Numbered from the stretch's first letter, positions 9,818 to 18,611 are shown. The stretch: DNA of 64,000 nt from Robbsia betulipollinis (GCF_026624755.1 NZ_JAPMXC010000010.1:640732-704731); one strand, 5' to 3'. Notes: generated by a model from the sequence alone, not told the origin. Program-made: numbers and translations.

Positions 9818-10627
9818 ATGATGCCCTTTCAAACCCATCCGCACGACCCGTTGCCGTCGCTGTCCGCGGAACAGATCGCACGCTTGCAGGAATCGATCGA
9901 CACCGTCGGCATGGGGGTCTGGCGCGACGCGGTGTCTCCGGCCTTTCTCGACGCCGCCCGGTCTTTCATCGGGCAACAACTTGACGAACACGATCACCAG
10001 TACTTCAGCCTGCATGGCGAGCGCTGGCTGGCCGCCAGCCCGCTGAAGGCGATCGCGGAATCGACGGCGTTGCGGCAGACCGTCGACACGCTGGGCAAGC
10101 ACGTGATGGCGGGCCGGACCATCAAGATGAACATGGCGGCGTCGATGCGGGTGCTGACCGGAGAACTGGGCCAGCGGCATTCGGAGCGCTATCACTACGA
10201 CTCGTATGTCGTGACGGTGCTGGTGCCGCTGATCATGCCCGATGTGCCGGGGGAACCGCACGGCGACCTGGTGCTGTTTCCGAATCTGCGCGGCGTGCCG
10301 GGCAGTGCCATGCTGAATATCGTCGAGAAATTGTGCGTCGAGAACGGTCTGGTGCGGGCGCTGTGGCGGCAACCGCGCGTGCAGCGCTGGTTCGGCGCCA
10401 AGGTCATGAAGATGACGCCGGGAAACCTCTATTTCTTCTGGGGCATCCGCTCGCTGCATGCGAATCAGGCCTGCGCGGTGGGGCGCGTTCGCGGCACGGC
10501 GTTGTTTCATTTCGGCGATCCGCATGCGGGCGGCGTTCTCAAACGGTTGAGCGGCGCGCACCACCGTTTCAAGCAGCAGCGGCTGGCGCGCCGGGCGTCA
10601 GTGAAAATCCCGACTGCCGATCTGTAG
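9818..10627 (+). CDS. Putative Fe(II)/2-oxoglutarate-type dioxygenase
   Basis: The 269-residue protein contains an HxD motif (H126-Y-D128 in ERYHYDSYVVTV) and a distal HxN (SLHANQAC, about H214) followed by an Arg nine residues later. This arrangement fits the 2-His-1-carboxylate triad and 2-oxoglutarate anchor of cupin-fold dioxygenases. I do not recognise a named family or substrate. GGAG lies ten bases before ATG 9818; the GTG at 9803 is an alternative start. The 3' end overlaps the convergent dnaE2 gene by 30 bp. The upstream 257-bp gap contains an exact tandem repeat of the decamer GTCTGCTAAC near 9690-9710 and no other obvious feature. Confidence 0.6.
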   Translation: MMPFQTHPHDPLPSLSAEQIARLQESIDTVGMGVWRDAVSPAFLDAARSFIGQQLDEHDHQYFSLHGERWLAASPLKAIAESTALRQTVDTLGKHVMAGRTIKMNMAASMRVLTGELGQRHSERYHYDSYVVTVLVPLIMPDVPGEPHGDLVLFPNLRGVPGSAMLNIVEKLCVENGLVRALWRQPRVQRWFGAKVMKMTPGNLYFFWGIRSLHANQACAVGRVRGTALFHFGDPHAGGVLKRLSGAHHRFKQQRLARRASVKIPTADL

Positions 10628-13600
10628 GCCGCCCAGCAGCGGTGACAGGTCGACCAGGCGCCGCGCCACCAGGTGCCGGACTTCTCCCTCGCGCTGCCAT
10701 ACGCCGTACACGCCCAGCAAGGTTGCGCCCAGTGCGACGGCGCGCTGTTTTTCCAGCAGGGCCGGCCAGACGATCACGCTGATCGCACCCGTCTCGTCCT
10801 CCAGCGTCATGAACATCACGCCCTTCGCGGTGCCGGGGCGCTGCCGCACCGTCACGATGCCGCAGCCGCGCGCGAGCTGGCCGTTGCGGTAGCCGAACAG
10901 CGTCGCGGCCGGCAGCAGGCGGCGCACCGCGAGCGACGGCCGCAGCAGCGCGAGCGGATGGCGCCCCAGGGTGAGGCCCGTCGCGCGGTAGTCGGCGAGG
11001 ATATGCTGGCCTTCGCTCGGTGGGTCGAACGCCGGGGTCTCGTCCTGGTTCATGGCGGCGCGCAACAGGTCCCGGGCGGGCGCCATCGCCACCGCCTGCC
11101 ATAGCGCCTGGCGCCGGTTGCCGGCCAGCGCGGCGAGCGCGTCGGCGGCGGCCAGCAATTGCAGTTCGCGCCGGTCCAGCCGCGCGCGCAGGGCGAGGTC
11201 GGCGACGTCGTCGAACGGACGCACCGCCCGTGCCGCCTCGATGCGCCACGCGCTGTCCTCGTCCAGGCCGCGTACCCGCGACAGTCCCAGGCGGACCGCC
11301 GGCCGGGCCGGCGCGCCGTCGGCGGGCGGGCCGTCTTCGAGCGTACTGTCCCAGGCGCTGATCGTGACGTCGATGCCCCGCACCACGACATGATGGCGGC
11401 GTGCATCCTGCACCAGTTGCGAGGGCGAATAAAAGCCCATCGGCTGGCTGTTGAGCAGCGCGCACAGAAAGGCCTCCGGTTCATGGCATTTGAGCCAGCT
11501 GCTGGCATAGACGAGCAGGGCGAAGCTGGCCGCATGGCTTTCCGGAAAACCGTACTCGCCGAAACCCTGGATCTGCGCGAAGATCGCTTCGGCGAAAGAC
11601 CGTTCGTAGCCGCGTGCCAGCATGCCGTCGACGATCCGGTCGTAATAGCGTTCCATCCCGCCCTTGCGGCGCCAGGCAGCCATCGCCCGCCGCAGCGCGT
11701 CGGCTTCCCCCGCCGTGAAGCCGGCGGCCAGCATCGCCACCTGCATGACCTGCTCCTGGAAGATCGGCACGCCGAGCGTGCGCTCCAGCGCCTGTTTTAC
11801 CTCGGGACTCGGATAATCGACCGGTTCCAGTTTCTGGCGGCGACGCAGATAGGGATGCACCATGCCGCCCTGGATCGGTCCCGGGCGCACGATGGCGACT
11901 TCGATGACCAGATCGTAGAAACACCGGGGCCGCAGCCGCGGCAGCATGCTCATCTGCGCACGCGATTCGATCTGGAAGACGCCGACGGTGTCCGCGCGGC
12001 AGATCATGTCGTAGGTGGCATTGTCCTCGGCGGGAATGTCCTGCAATTCGAACGGATGCCCGCGCCGCAGCGACACCCCTTCGAGCGTGCGCCGGATGGC
12101 CGAGAGCATGCCCAGCGCGAGGATGTCGACCTTGAGCAGGCCCAGCGCCTCCAGATCGTCCTTGTCCCACTGAATCACGCTGCGCTCCGGCATCGCGGCG
12201 TTTTCGATGGGCACCAGCCGGGACAGCTTGCCGCGGCTGATGACGAAGCCGCCGCTGTGCTGCGACAGGTGCCGCGGAAAGCCCAGCAACTGCGCGGCGA
12301 AATGGGCCCATTGGCGGATCATCGGCGCGGTGGCGTCGAGTCCGGACTCGGTGAAACGGACGAGCAGATCCGCGCTCGAATCGAACCACTGATGGGCTTT
12401 CGCGACGCGGTCGACCAGATCGGGATCGATGCCCAGCGCCTTGCCCGCGTCGCGCAGCGCGCTGCGCGGCCGGTAGGTGGCGATCGCCGCGGCGATCGCG
12501 GCCCGGTCGCGGCCATAGGTGCGGTAGACGTACTGAATGACCTCCTCCCGCCGCTGATGCTCGAAGTCGACGTCGATATCGGGCGGCTCGCCGCGCTCCC
12601 TGCTGATGAAGCGCTCGAACAGCATGCTGCTGCGCGCCGGGTCGACCTCGGTGATGCCCAGGCAATAGCAGACCGCCGAGTTCGCGGCGGACCCGCGGCC
12701 CTGACACAGGATGTGGTTATTGCGCGCGAAACGCACCAGGTCGTAAACCGTCAGGAAATACGGCTCGTAGGCCAGCGCCGCGATCAGTTCGAGCTCGTGC
12801 TCGATCTGCCGCTGGACCGCTGGCGGGATGCCTTGCGGGAAACGGCGCCGCGCGCCGATATAGGTTTCCTGGCGCAGGTAGTCGGCCGCGCTGATATCTT
12901 GGGGTACCAGTTCGTCCGGGTATTCGTAGCGCAGTTCCCTCAGATCGAAGCGGCACGCCCGCGCGATCCGCACGGTTTCGGCCAGCGCGCCCGCCGGATA
13001 GAGGTTGGCCAGACGCAGGCGCGAGCGCAGATGCTGTTCGGCATTGGGCGCGAGGTCGTAACCGCATTGTCCGACCGGGCGTCCCAGGCGCACGGCGCTC
13101 AGGACGTCGTGCAGGGGTTTGCGGGAGCGCACGTGCATCGTCACGCCGCCGAGGGCGACCACGCGCAGGCCCGCGCGCGCCGCGACGCGCTCGACCACGC
13201 CGCGATGGATATCGTCCATCGCGCGGGCGTGCAGTGTCAGGCCCAGCCAGGCGCGGCCGGGAAAGGTCGCGCCGAACCAGTCGGCCTGGGCGGCGAGCCG
13301 CGCCTCGTCGGCGGGAAAATCCGGCGCCTGGATGATCAGGCAATGCGGCAAGCTCCGCAGGTGCGCATGTTCCGGTTCGGGGTGCGTCAGGTCCCGCGAC
13401 GTGAGCCGGTAGCGGCCCTTGGGCGCGCGCGTACGCCCCAGCGTGATCAGTTCCGACAGGTTGCCGTAGCCTTCGCGGTTCTGCGCCAGCGCGACGAAGC
13501 GCATGGCGGGCGAACCATCGGCATTCACCAATTCGAAGGTGGCGCCCACCAGAAACGGCAGTTTCGCCTTTTCCGCTTCCACGTAGGCGCGCACGATTCC

Positions 13601-13768
13601 CGCCAGCGAGCACTCGTCGGTGATCGCCAGGGCCGAATACCCGAGCGCGGCGGCCCGTTGCGCCATTTCCTCCGCATGCGATGCGCCCCTGAGGAAGGAA
13701 AAATTCGAAAAACACTGCAATTCCGCGTAGTCCGGCAGGCCGATGGGCCAGGGCGTGTCATCGACCAT
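10598..13768 (-). CDS. dnaE2: Error-prone DNA polymerase III alpha-type subunit DnaE2 (ImuC)
   Basis: At 1056 residues this matches DnaE2/ImuC, the translesion polymerase of the SOS mutasome. The N-terminal PHP domain begins ..YAELQCFSNFSFLRGASH.. and includes DECSLAGIV. The polymerase core has SAANSAVCYCLGIT and the catalytic aspartates in PDIDVDFEHQRR. The Gly-rich motif GFGEYGFPESHAASFALLVYAS follows, and a C-terminal OB fold closes the protein. It is the third gene after imuA and imuB, with 6 bp between imuB stop and this start, so all three belong to one LexA-controlled operon. Its 3' end overlaps a convergent dioxygenase gene. Confidence 0.95.
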   Translation of the reverse strand: MVDDTPWPIGLPDYAELQCFSNFSFLRGASHAEEMAQRAAALGYSALAITDECSLAGIVRAYVEAEKAKLPFLVGATFELVNADGSPAMRFVALAQNREGYGNLSELITLGRTRAPKGRYRLTSRDLTHPEPEHAHLRSLPHCLIIQAPDFPADEARLAAQADWFGATFPGRAWLGLTLHARAMDDIHRGVVERVAARAGLRVVALGGVTMHVRSRKPLHDVLSAVRLGRPVGQCGYDLAPNAEQHLRSRLRLANLYPAGALAETVRIARACRFDLRELRYEYPDELVPQDISAADYLRQETYIGARRRFPQGIPPAVQRQIEHELELIAALAYEPYFLTVYDLVRFARNNHILCQGRGSAANSAVCYCLGITEVDPARSSMLFERFISRERGEPPDIDVDFEHQRREEVIQYVYRTYGRDRAAIAAAIATYRPRSALRDAGKALGIDPDLVDRVAKAHQWFDSSADLLVRFTESGLDATAPMIRQWAHFAAQLLGFPRHLSQHSGGFVISRGKLSRLVPIENAAMPERSVIQWDKDDLEALGLLKVDILALGMLSAIRRTLEGVSLRRGHPFELQDIPAEDNATYDMICRADTVGVFQIESRAQMSMLPRLRPRCFYDLVIEVAIVRPGPIQGGMVHPYLRRRQKLEPVDYPSPEVKQALERTLGVPIFQEQVMQVAMLAAGFTAGEADALRRAMAAWRRKGGMERYYDRIVDGMLARGYERSFAEAIFAQIQGFGEYGFPESHAASFALLVYASSWLKCHEPEAFLCALLNSQPMGFYSPSQLVQDARRHHVVVRGIDVTISAWDSTLEDGPPADGAPARPAVRLGLSRVRGLDEDSAWRIEAARAVRPFDDVADLALRARLDRRELQLLAAADALAALAGNRRQALWQAVAMAPARDLLRAAMNQDETPAFDPPSEGQHILADYRATGLTLGRHPLALLRPSLAVRRLLPAATLFGYRNGQLARGCGIVTVRQRPGTAKGVMFMTLEDETGAISVIVWPALLEKQRAVALGATLLGVYGVWQREGEVRHLVARRLVDLSPLLGGLQIGSRDFH

Positions 13769-13774
13769 AGACGT

Positions 13775-15367
13775 TCACCCGAAGAAGCCATGCAGATACC
13801 AGCGCGGCGGCGCGCCGTCCGGTGCGCCGGCTGGCCCGTCGGCCGGCGTGCCGAGGCGTTCGCGGAATATCCAGTAGCAACTGTGATCCTGGGCTTCGGC
13901 GACGAAGTAATCCCGGGTGACGCTGGCCTGGGTATCGTCCCACCAGCCGGCTTCTATCCGCTCGCCGGGCGAGACGATGCGCAGGGGGCTGCCGTAGAAC
14001 GGCCGGTGCCGGCGTGTGAGCAACGCCAGCGGCCGTTCCAGCAGCCAGGCGGGACGCGGCGGGCTGGCATGCGGCGGAGCCGCGCGTGCCGGGCCGCTCG
14101 CCCCCGGCCCGGCGCCGGACGATGGCGGCAAGGTCACCGGCGACCAGCGGTTGGCCATTTCCGGCCGATGATCCGGTTGCGGCGCGCATTGCAGGATATT
14201 GTCGGTTCCCAGCCGCGCGCTCAGCAGTTCGACGAGACGGCGATGATCGCTGGCCGAGCCGCCGGGTTCCGGGAACAGGGATGCCGAGAGCGGGCGCGCC
14301 GGCGCGACATGGGCAGCCGTCAGGCGTACCGCGATCACCGCCGCGGCCAGTTCGATGCGTGTCAGGCGTTGCGCGAGCAGCCGCAGCAGATGGCTGTCCT
14401 GCCAGGTCGGTTCGGCGAGCGCGACGGGAATGTCCGTGGGCGGCATCGCGTCGCGGCCGCGTTCGTGTTCGAGCTGCAGCAGGATCCCCGTCACGGCCAT
14501 TTGCCGGGTCACCAGCCAGCCGGTCAACTGCGCGACCTGCGCGCCCACGTAGGCGAGCACCGCTTCGCTGCGCTCGATGCGGTCCGGCAACTCATGACGG
14601 ATGTCGAAGCTTTCCGGCAGGCTGAGCCATTCGAACATTTCGGCGGCGGCGCCGAGCGCCTGATCGAGCCGGTCGAGCACCGTGTCGCCGCAGCGCCGCT
14701 TGAGGCCGGCGCGCGGCAGGCGGCGCAGGTCGCCGAGCGTCGCGCATCCCAGGCCGGCGAACCACTCGGCGAAGGGCTGGGCAGCCGGCAAAAGCCTCAG
14801 CGGCAAGCCGTTCAGCAGGGTTTCCAGCGAACGCCGGCAGCCATCGGCGCCGTCGTGGCGCGGCGCGTGCGCCGGAACCCGGTCGCGCGCGTGCAGGCGC
14901 AGCGCATGGCCGGCGCCGGCGCGCGCCAGCATGCCGGCGCCGGTGCCTGTCGGCGCCAGGCTCAGACGCGCGGTCAGACCGCACGCGCGAATCGTCGTGC
15001 GGACGCGGCCGCGCAGCGCGCGGATCCCGCCGAACAGACGCAGGCTCGCCGACACGTCCATCAGGATGGTGGCATCCGGCGTCAGCGCGACCTGCGGCGA
15101 ATACTGCATCAACGCCGTGGCGAGACCGCGTAGCGCCCTGTTTTCCAGCGCGGTCGCGCGATCCCTGACCGCCGCGGCGGGCAACAGCGCGAGCACGCTG
15201 CCGCGCCGCATCCCCGGCCGTACGCCGGCCGCGCGGGCCGCGAGGCTCATGGCCAGCACGCGTTCGTGTTCCAGGACCACCAGACCCGCATGCGGCTCAA
15301 TCGACCAGGTGGGCCGGAACACTTCGAGGGACAGGTGCGGTAGATGGACGCCGATCCACAGGTGCAT
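13775..15367 (-). CDS. imuB: ImuB, Y-family polymerase-like mutasome protein
   Basis: This 530-residue protein is of the Y-polymerase fold but inactive type that bridges ImuA, DnaE2 and the beta clamp in SOS mutagenesis. It begins LWIGVHLPHLSLEVF, has the palm-like part ..LALLPAAAVRDRAT.. and a helix-hairpin-helix region (GLGCATLGDLRRLPRAGLKRR). The first acidic metal ligand of active Y polymerases is replaced, as is usual in ImuB. It overlaps the end of imuA by 71 bp and ends 6 bp before dnaE2, so translation is coupled. Confidence 0.92.
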   Translation of the reverse strand: MHLWIGVHLPHLSLEVFRPTWSIEPHAGLVVLEHERVLAMSLAARAAGVRPGMRRGSVLALLPAAAVRDRATALENRALRGLATALMQYSPQVALTPDATILMDVSASLRLFGGIRALRGRVRTTIRACGLTARLSLAPTGTGAGMLARAGAGHALRLHARDRVPAHAPRHDGADGCRRSLETLLNGLPLRLLPAAQPFAEWFAGLGCATLGDLRRLPRAGLKRRCGDTVLDRLDQALGAAAEMFEWLSLPESFDIRHELPDRIERSEAVLAYVGAQVAQLTGWLVTRQMAVTGILLQLEHERGRDAMPPTDIPVALAEPTWQDSHLLRLLAQRLTRIELAAAVIAVRLTAAHVAPARPLSASLFPEPGGSASDHRRLVELLSARLGTDNILQCAPQPDHRPEMANRWSPVTLPPSSGAGPGASGPARAAPPHASPPRPAWLLERPLALLTRRHRPFYGSPLRIVSPGERIEAGWWDDTQASVTRDYFVAEAQDHSCYWIFRERLGTPADGPAGAPDGAPPRWYLHGFFG

Positions 15368-16007
15368 GACGGTTCAGGAGAAGAGGGGACGGCCCGAGCG
15401 CGACCGCCAGGGGAAGGTCGCGTGCCGGGCCGCGCCGTTTGACGAATTCGACATGGAGGCTGTCCTGCGCGGGCCTGAGCGCGAGCCGCAGGGGGGCCGG
15501 CGAGGCGTGATGCAGGGTGCTCAACGGCCTGAACAGGATGAACAGCGTGTCCGACGACTGCGCGGCGAGATGCAAGCGGCGCAGCGCATCGTGACGGATG
15601 GGATCCTGCCAGAACAGCAGGGCGCCGCAACTTCCGGCGCGCAGGATCTGCTCGGCGGCCCAGAGCGCGTCCGCGCCGCGGGGCGCGCGAATCAGATGCA
15701 GCCGGTCGAGCGGCATGCCCCAGTGCGTGAACGCCGTCTGGTTCGGCATGTGCGGCGGCTCCAGTAGTATCAGCGGCCGCGCGCCGAGCGCTTCGAGGGC
15801 GGGGCGCAACAGCCGCAGTTCGCCGATGCCCGGTTGCTGGATCAGCAGCTCGACCAGCACCCCCAGCGGCCAGCCGCCGCCCGGTAATTCATGGGAAAAG
15901 GCGGCATCGCCGGTATCGACGCATGGGCCGCGTCCCTGTGCGAGTTGCGTGCCGCGCCAAAGCGACGGATGGATGGACTCTGGCGAGCGGAGGACGGACG
16001 AAAGCAT
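15297..16007 (-). CDS. imuA: ImuA, SulA/RecA-like translesion synthesis accessory protein
   Basis: This is the first gene of the SOS mutasome operon (236 residues from ATG 16007). It has the ImuA-typical start region ..HPSLWRGTQLA.., the GWPLGVLVELLIQQPGIGELRLL segment that corresponds to the RecA-like ATPase start, and ALRRLHLAAQSSDTLFILFRP in the core. The Walker A lysine is not obvious, as in other ImuA proteins. GTG 16019 is an alternative start but lies only four bases from the LexA box, so ATG 16007 is more credible. The basic, proline-rich tail overlaps imuB. Confidence 0.9.
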   Translation of the reverse strand: MLSSVLRSPESIHPSLWRGTQLAQGRGPCVDTGDAAFSHELPGGGWPLGVLVELLIQQPGIGELRLLRPALEALGARPLILLEPPHMPNQTAFTHWGMPLDRLHLIRAPRGADALWAAEQILRAGSCGALLFWQDPIRHDALRRLHLAAQSSDTLFILFRPLSTLHHASPAPLRLALRPAQDSLHVEFVKRRGPARDLPLAVALGPSPLLLNRHAPVDRRPSTAPVPRSVPAHLVD

Positions 16008-16022
16008 GCCGGGTTTCACGTT

Positions 16023-16042
16023 TACTGTATATATGTACAGTA
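16023..16042. promoter_or_regulatory. LexA (SOS) box of imuA-imuB-dnaE2
   Basis: The 20-mer TACTGTATATATGTACAGTA has the perfect CTGT-N8-ACAG core of the proteobacterial LexA operator and differs from the E. coli consensus box by one base. It lies immediately upstream of imuA on the minus strand. The same DNA holds TATACT (16041-16046 complement), a possible -10 element, so LexA would block the promoter directly. Confidence 0.92.
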
Positions 16043-16142
16043 GTATAGCGTGAGTTCGGAAAAGCCCCCATTTTTATCGAAACGCGCCGCCGCTGCGAGT
16101 CGTGACGCGAACCGTGGCGCGGATGACGACGAGGAGGTTTAC

Positions 16143-16283
16143 ATGAGGGGAAGCGTGCGTTCGTGCACAAAGGGTTCTTGCCTGCCGCGGGCATACTCTG
16201 CACGAAGCGTTCACCATGAAAGGGCACGACGGAAGGCCCAAGGGACGCCAATAATTAGACAGGAATGTCTAATTATTGACTAG
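16143..16283 (+). CDS. Possible small ORF (46 aa) between the LexA box and the TetR-type operators
   Basis: An ATG at 16143 follows a strong ribosome-binding site (GAGGAGG, five bases away). The 46-codon frame is Arg/Ser-rich, has three Cys residues and no recognisable domain. It ends inside the palindromic operators at 16251-16298, which is unusual for a real gene. The strong ribosome-binding site is the only positive evidence. It may be a chance frame. Confidence 0.22.
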   Translation: MRGSVRSCTKGSCLPRAYSARSVHHERARRKAQGTPIIRQECLIID

Positions 16284-16298
16284 ACGAATTTGTCTAGT
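16251..16298. promoter_or_regulatory. Two palindromic operators with TAGACA/TGTCTA half-sites
   Basis: Site 1 (16251-16276) is an 11-bp perfect inverted repeat around a 4-base spacer: ATAATTAGACA-GGAA-TGTCTAATTAT. Site 2 (16279-16298) is ACTAGAC-gaattt-GTCTAGT. Both share the TAGAC/GTCTA half-site, and a TTGACT -35-like hexamer (16276-16281) lies between them. Such double palindromes are typical of TetR-type repressor targets, and a TetR gene lies 300 bp downstream on the opposite strand. The controlled gene would be the 60-residue ORF at 16389. Confidence 0.6.
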
Positions 16299-16388
16299 AA
16301 AGACATACTTCACTCATACCACCGCCTTGTCGCAGGGTTTTCGGATAGGCGTTCGTTCCGCACTGCCCTGGCTTCCGGAGTCCGCATC

Positions 16389-16571
16389 ATGTATTTGACG
16401 ACAACGCTTTCGCCTCTTGCCCGCCTGTCGGTCGTTCCGGCGGCGCAGCCCGTGCAGCGCAAGGGACAACTCGCCAATACCCGGCTTTTCGCAATCCAGT
16501 GCTATCACAGCGCCACGCGTCTGGTGGGCTTCGACGAGCGCCGGGGCTTGCTGGTCGACAAAAACGTGTAA
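16389..16571 (+). CDS. Hypothetical protein (60 aa) downstream of TetR-type operators
   Basis: The ATG at 16389 has GGAG eight bases upstream and opens a 60-codon frame. The protein is basic, with no transmembrane helix and no recognised domain; it ends ..GLLVDKNV. It is the only gene following the double palindromic operator and converges on the TetR-family gene, with a hairpin-forming CCAGGCGGG/CCCCGCCCTGG sequence between them. It may be the target of that repressor. A longer version starting at TTG 16290 would begin within the operator and is unlikely. Confidence 0.45.
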   Translation: MYLTTTLSPLARLSVVPAAQPVQRKGQLANTRLFAIQCYHSATRLVGFDERRGLLVDKNV

Positions 16572-16603
16572 CGGCGCCAGGCGGGCGACATCCCCGCCCT
16601 GGT

Positions 16604-17296
16604 TCAGACGCCGGTCGCCGCTTCGACCGCCGTGAGATAGGCGGTGAGCGCGCGCTGCACTTCGCGCAGGTATTGGCTGGCGCGTGCGACCGGCGCCGCC
16701 GCGGCGCCGAATTTCACCGTCATGCATCCCAACGCGAGCGCGTGAAGCATGTCGGCGTAGAGCTGGCGATCCGCTGCCTGCGCCTGCGGCAGCCGGGCAT
16801 CGATGACTGCCCTGTACCGGTTCACTGCATCATCGTTCGTCAGGGGCGGATAGTTGCGCGACATGAAGGACAGACAGTCGGGGTGGCTTTCCAGATAGCG
16901 GATGTACGGCGCGGCCAATCGGTCCACCACCGCTTCCGGAGAGAGCGCCCGCCACGTGTCTACGGATGTCGCAGCGATATCCCGGCCGATCTCCGCGGTG
17001 CCGGTCGCGTGCCGTTCCTCCAGCGCATCGAGCAAGGCATCCCGGTCCGGGAAAAAGTGATACATCGAGCCGATCGGCGTGCTGGCCTGCTTGGCGACGC
17101 CGTGCATCGTGACGCCGCTCAGTCCCTTTTCCATGATCACCGCGGCAGTGGCATCGAGAATCGTTTCCACGCGCGCCTTGCCCCGTGCCTGACGGGGCGC
17201 GCGCGCCGTCCCTTCGGCGCGCTTCGCATCGCCGGCCGCGCCACGGGACACCCTTTCGTCGTCACCCATCGTCACGCTCGCGCTCCTGGTCGTCAT
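16604..17296 (-). CDS. TetR-family transcriptional regulator
   Basis: The 230-residue protein has a basic, low-complexity leader (about residues 1-40) and then a clear TetR HTH: RVETILDATAAVIMEKGLSGVTMHGVAKQASTPIGSMYHFFPDRDALLDAL, ending near residue 95. The C-terminal ligand domain is helical and not assignable. The start is uncertain: ATG 17296, ATG 17269 and GTG 17323 are all in frame. It probably binds the two palindromes at 16251-16298 and controls the small gene that converges on it. Confidence 0.85.
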   Translation of the reverse strand: MTTRSASVTMGDDERVSRGAAGDAKRAEGTARAPRQARGKARVETILDATAAVIMEKGLSGVTMHGVAKQASTPIGSMYHFFPDRDALLDALEERHATGTAEIGRDIAATSVDTWRALSPEAVVDRLAAPYIRYLESHPDCLSFMSRNYPPLTNDDAVNRYRAVIDARLPQAQAADRQLYADMLHALALGCMTVKFGAAAAPVARASQYLREVQRALTAYLTAVEAATGV

Positions 17297-17367
17297 CCTG
17301 GAATTGTAGACGGAGTCGTCCACTTTTGCGATTCGGAAGCGGTGCCTTCGACCGGGTCATACAGGCT

Positions 17368-17496
17368 TCAGAGCGCGCGCTTGACGCTACGGGCCGACCC
17401 CGAAATGTCGTCGCCGATGCCCGCGACGGTGTTGCAGCCGGCCAACGCAAACAGGGAACCCACGACCAACAACGCTGCGACAAAACGACCAGACAT
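17368..17496 (-). CDS. Entericidin EcnA/EcnB-family lipoprotein
   Basis: This 42-residue lipoprotein has a signal peptide (MSGRFVAALLVVGSLFALAG) and lipobox LAGC, followed by the entericidin signature NTVAGIGDDI. Family members are tiny membrane-anchored peptides acting as an antidote/toxin pair in E. coli; single copies of unknown role are common in Burkholderiales. The start at 17496 gives the expected length; a longer in-frame reading begins in unrelated sequence. Confidence 0.82.
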   Translation of the reverse strand: MSGRFVAALLVVGSLFALAGCNTVAGIGDDISGSARSVKRAL

Positions 17497-17595
17497 CAGG
17501 GAACCTCGTGTGTGTGAAAGGACAACGGATGGGGAGAAGCGTGCGCCGAATGGCGACAACCCGCTCCGAATACTCCGATATATCGCCATCCCGCG

Positions 17596-17836
17596 TCAAC
17601 CGGCCTCGCCATCGCATGACGATGTGGGGCGAGCGGGCAACGGCGCACAGTCCCGGAACGCCCGCCGGTAAGCCGAAGGCGACGTCCGGAAGGCCGCCGC
17701 GAAATGTTGTCGCAGCGCGACGCTCGACCTGAATGAGGTCGGGGCTGGCGCCCGAGCGCGGGACGATACTCGACTCGAACGGCCGGGCCCGGGCACGGGC
17801 CGCCTCGGCGTGACGCTTCGTTGGCCCGGCTGGCAA
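17596..17836 (-). pseudogene. AraC-family regulator remnant (C-terminal DNA-binding part, frameshifted)
   Basis: The end of one minus-strand frame reads SSVALRQHFAAAFRTSPSAYRRAF, a close match to the second HTH of GlxA-like AraC regulators. The preceding residues that should complete the domain (..AEAARARARPFESSIVPRSGA..) occur in a different frame just upstream, so at least one frameshift separates them. No N-terminal class-I-amidotransferase-like domain is visible. The rest of 17497-17890 shows nothing else that I can support. Confidence 0.45.
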
Positions 17837-17890
17837 CCGACGTCACGGGCCGTGCGCCAGACCGGACGGCCCTCTGACACGGCACCGCCG

Positions 17891-18601
17891 TCATGGCGAC
17901 GTCATGCCGTGCTCACGTCTCGCGAAACCGGCGTCTGCCGAGCCGAGAAACGCCAACAGGATCCGCGCGGCCGTCTGCTGCGTCGATGACGCGCAGAGCG
18001 CCGCCGAGAAGGTCGTGACGCACTGTATGTCGGATGGCAGCGTACCGACGATATCGATGCCGGACACATGCAGCAATTCGCTTGACTGCTGAAAACCCAG
18101 CGCGACATCGCCGTGCGCCAGCAGCGTGCCGACCGCCACCCCGGGCGGTGCCCGCACGAGACGCGGCGCGATGGCGTCGGCGATGCCCCAGCGCGCGAAC
18201 AGACGCATCAAATGCGCACCGCTGGGGCCGGTCGAGTAACCGACGGACCGCGCGTCGAGCACGGCGGCGCGCACCGCCTGCTCGCTGCCGATGTCGGGCC
18301 GCGCCGCGCCTTCCCGTACCGCCACCGCCACCCCGGACCGGGCGATATCGACGCGGCTATCGGCCACGAGCAGACCGTCGGCGATCAGACGATCGATGGC
18401 ATCCGCGGCGAGCACGACGAAATCGAAGCGCGCGCCGTCCCGCACGCGCTGCATCGCGGCGACGCCGCCGACGGACTCGATCGCCACCTTTTGTGTCGAT
18501 GCCCGCGCGTGGGCCTGCGACAACTGCAGCACCATCCCGCGCGTGGCCATCGAGGAAATGCCCGTGATTCCGGGACCGTCCGCAGCCTGGCGGTCGACCA
18601 T
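17891..18601 (-). CDS. Substrate-binding domain protein (ModA-like) linked to the aromatic cluster
   Basis: This 236-residue protein is similar to ModA-type solute-binding proteins: MVLQLSQAHA.., ..VESVGGVAAMQRVRDGARFDFVVLAADAIDRL.., and ..GIDIVGTLPSDIQCVTTFSAAL near the C-terminus. It has no signal peptide, so it may act in the cytoplasm, as do homologues found next to aromatic catabolic genes. The start at 18601 has a strong GGAGGAAAC ribosome-binding site, and it follows the ligK-like gene by 10 bases, so it is the last gene of that operon. The ligand is unknown. Confidence 0.72.
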   Translation of the reverse strand: MVDRQAADGPGITGISSMATRGMVLQLSQAHARASTQKVAIESVGGVAAMQRVRDGARFDFVVLAADAIDRLIADGLLVADSRVDIARSGVAVAVREGAARPDIGSEQAVRAAVLDARSVGYSTGPSGAHLMRLFARWGIADAIAPRLVRAPPGVAVGTLLAHGDVALGFQQSSELLHVSGIDIVGTLPSDIQCVTTFSAALCASSTQQTAARILLAFLGSADAGFARREHGMTSP

Positions 18602-18611
18602 GTTTCCTCCT

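Noticed and set aside
11159..15133. 1324-codon plus-strand open frame
   Set aside because: It is antisense to dnaE2 and imuB. The translation is Arg/Gln/His-rich low-complexity without domains, typical of a shadow frame in high-GC coding DNA.
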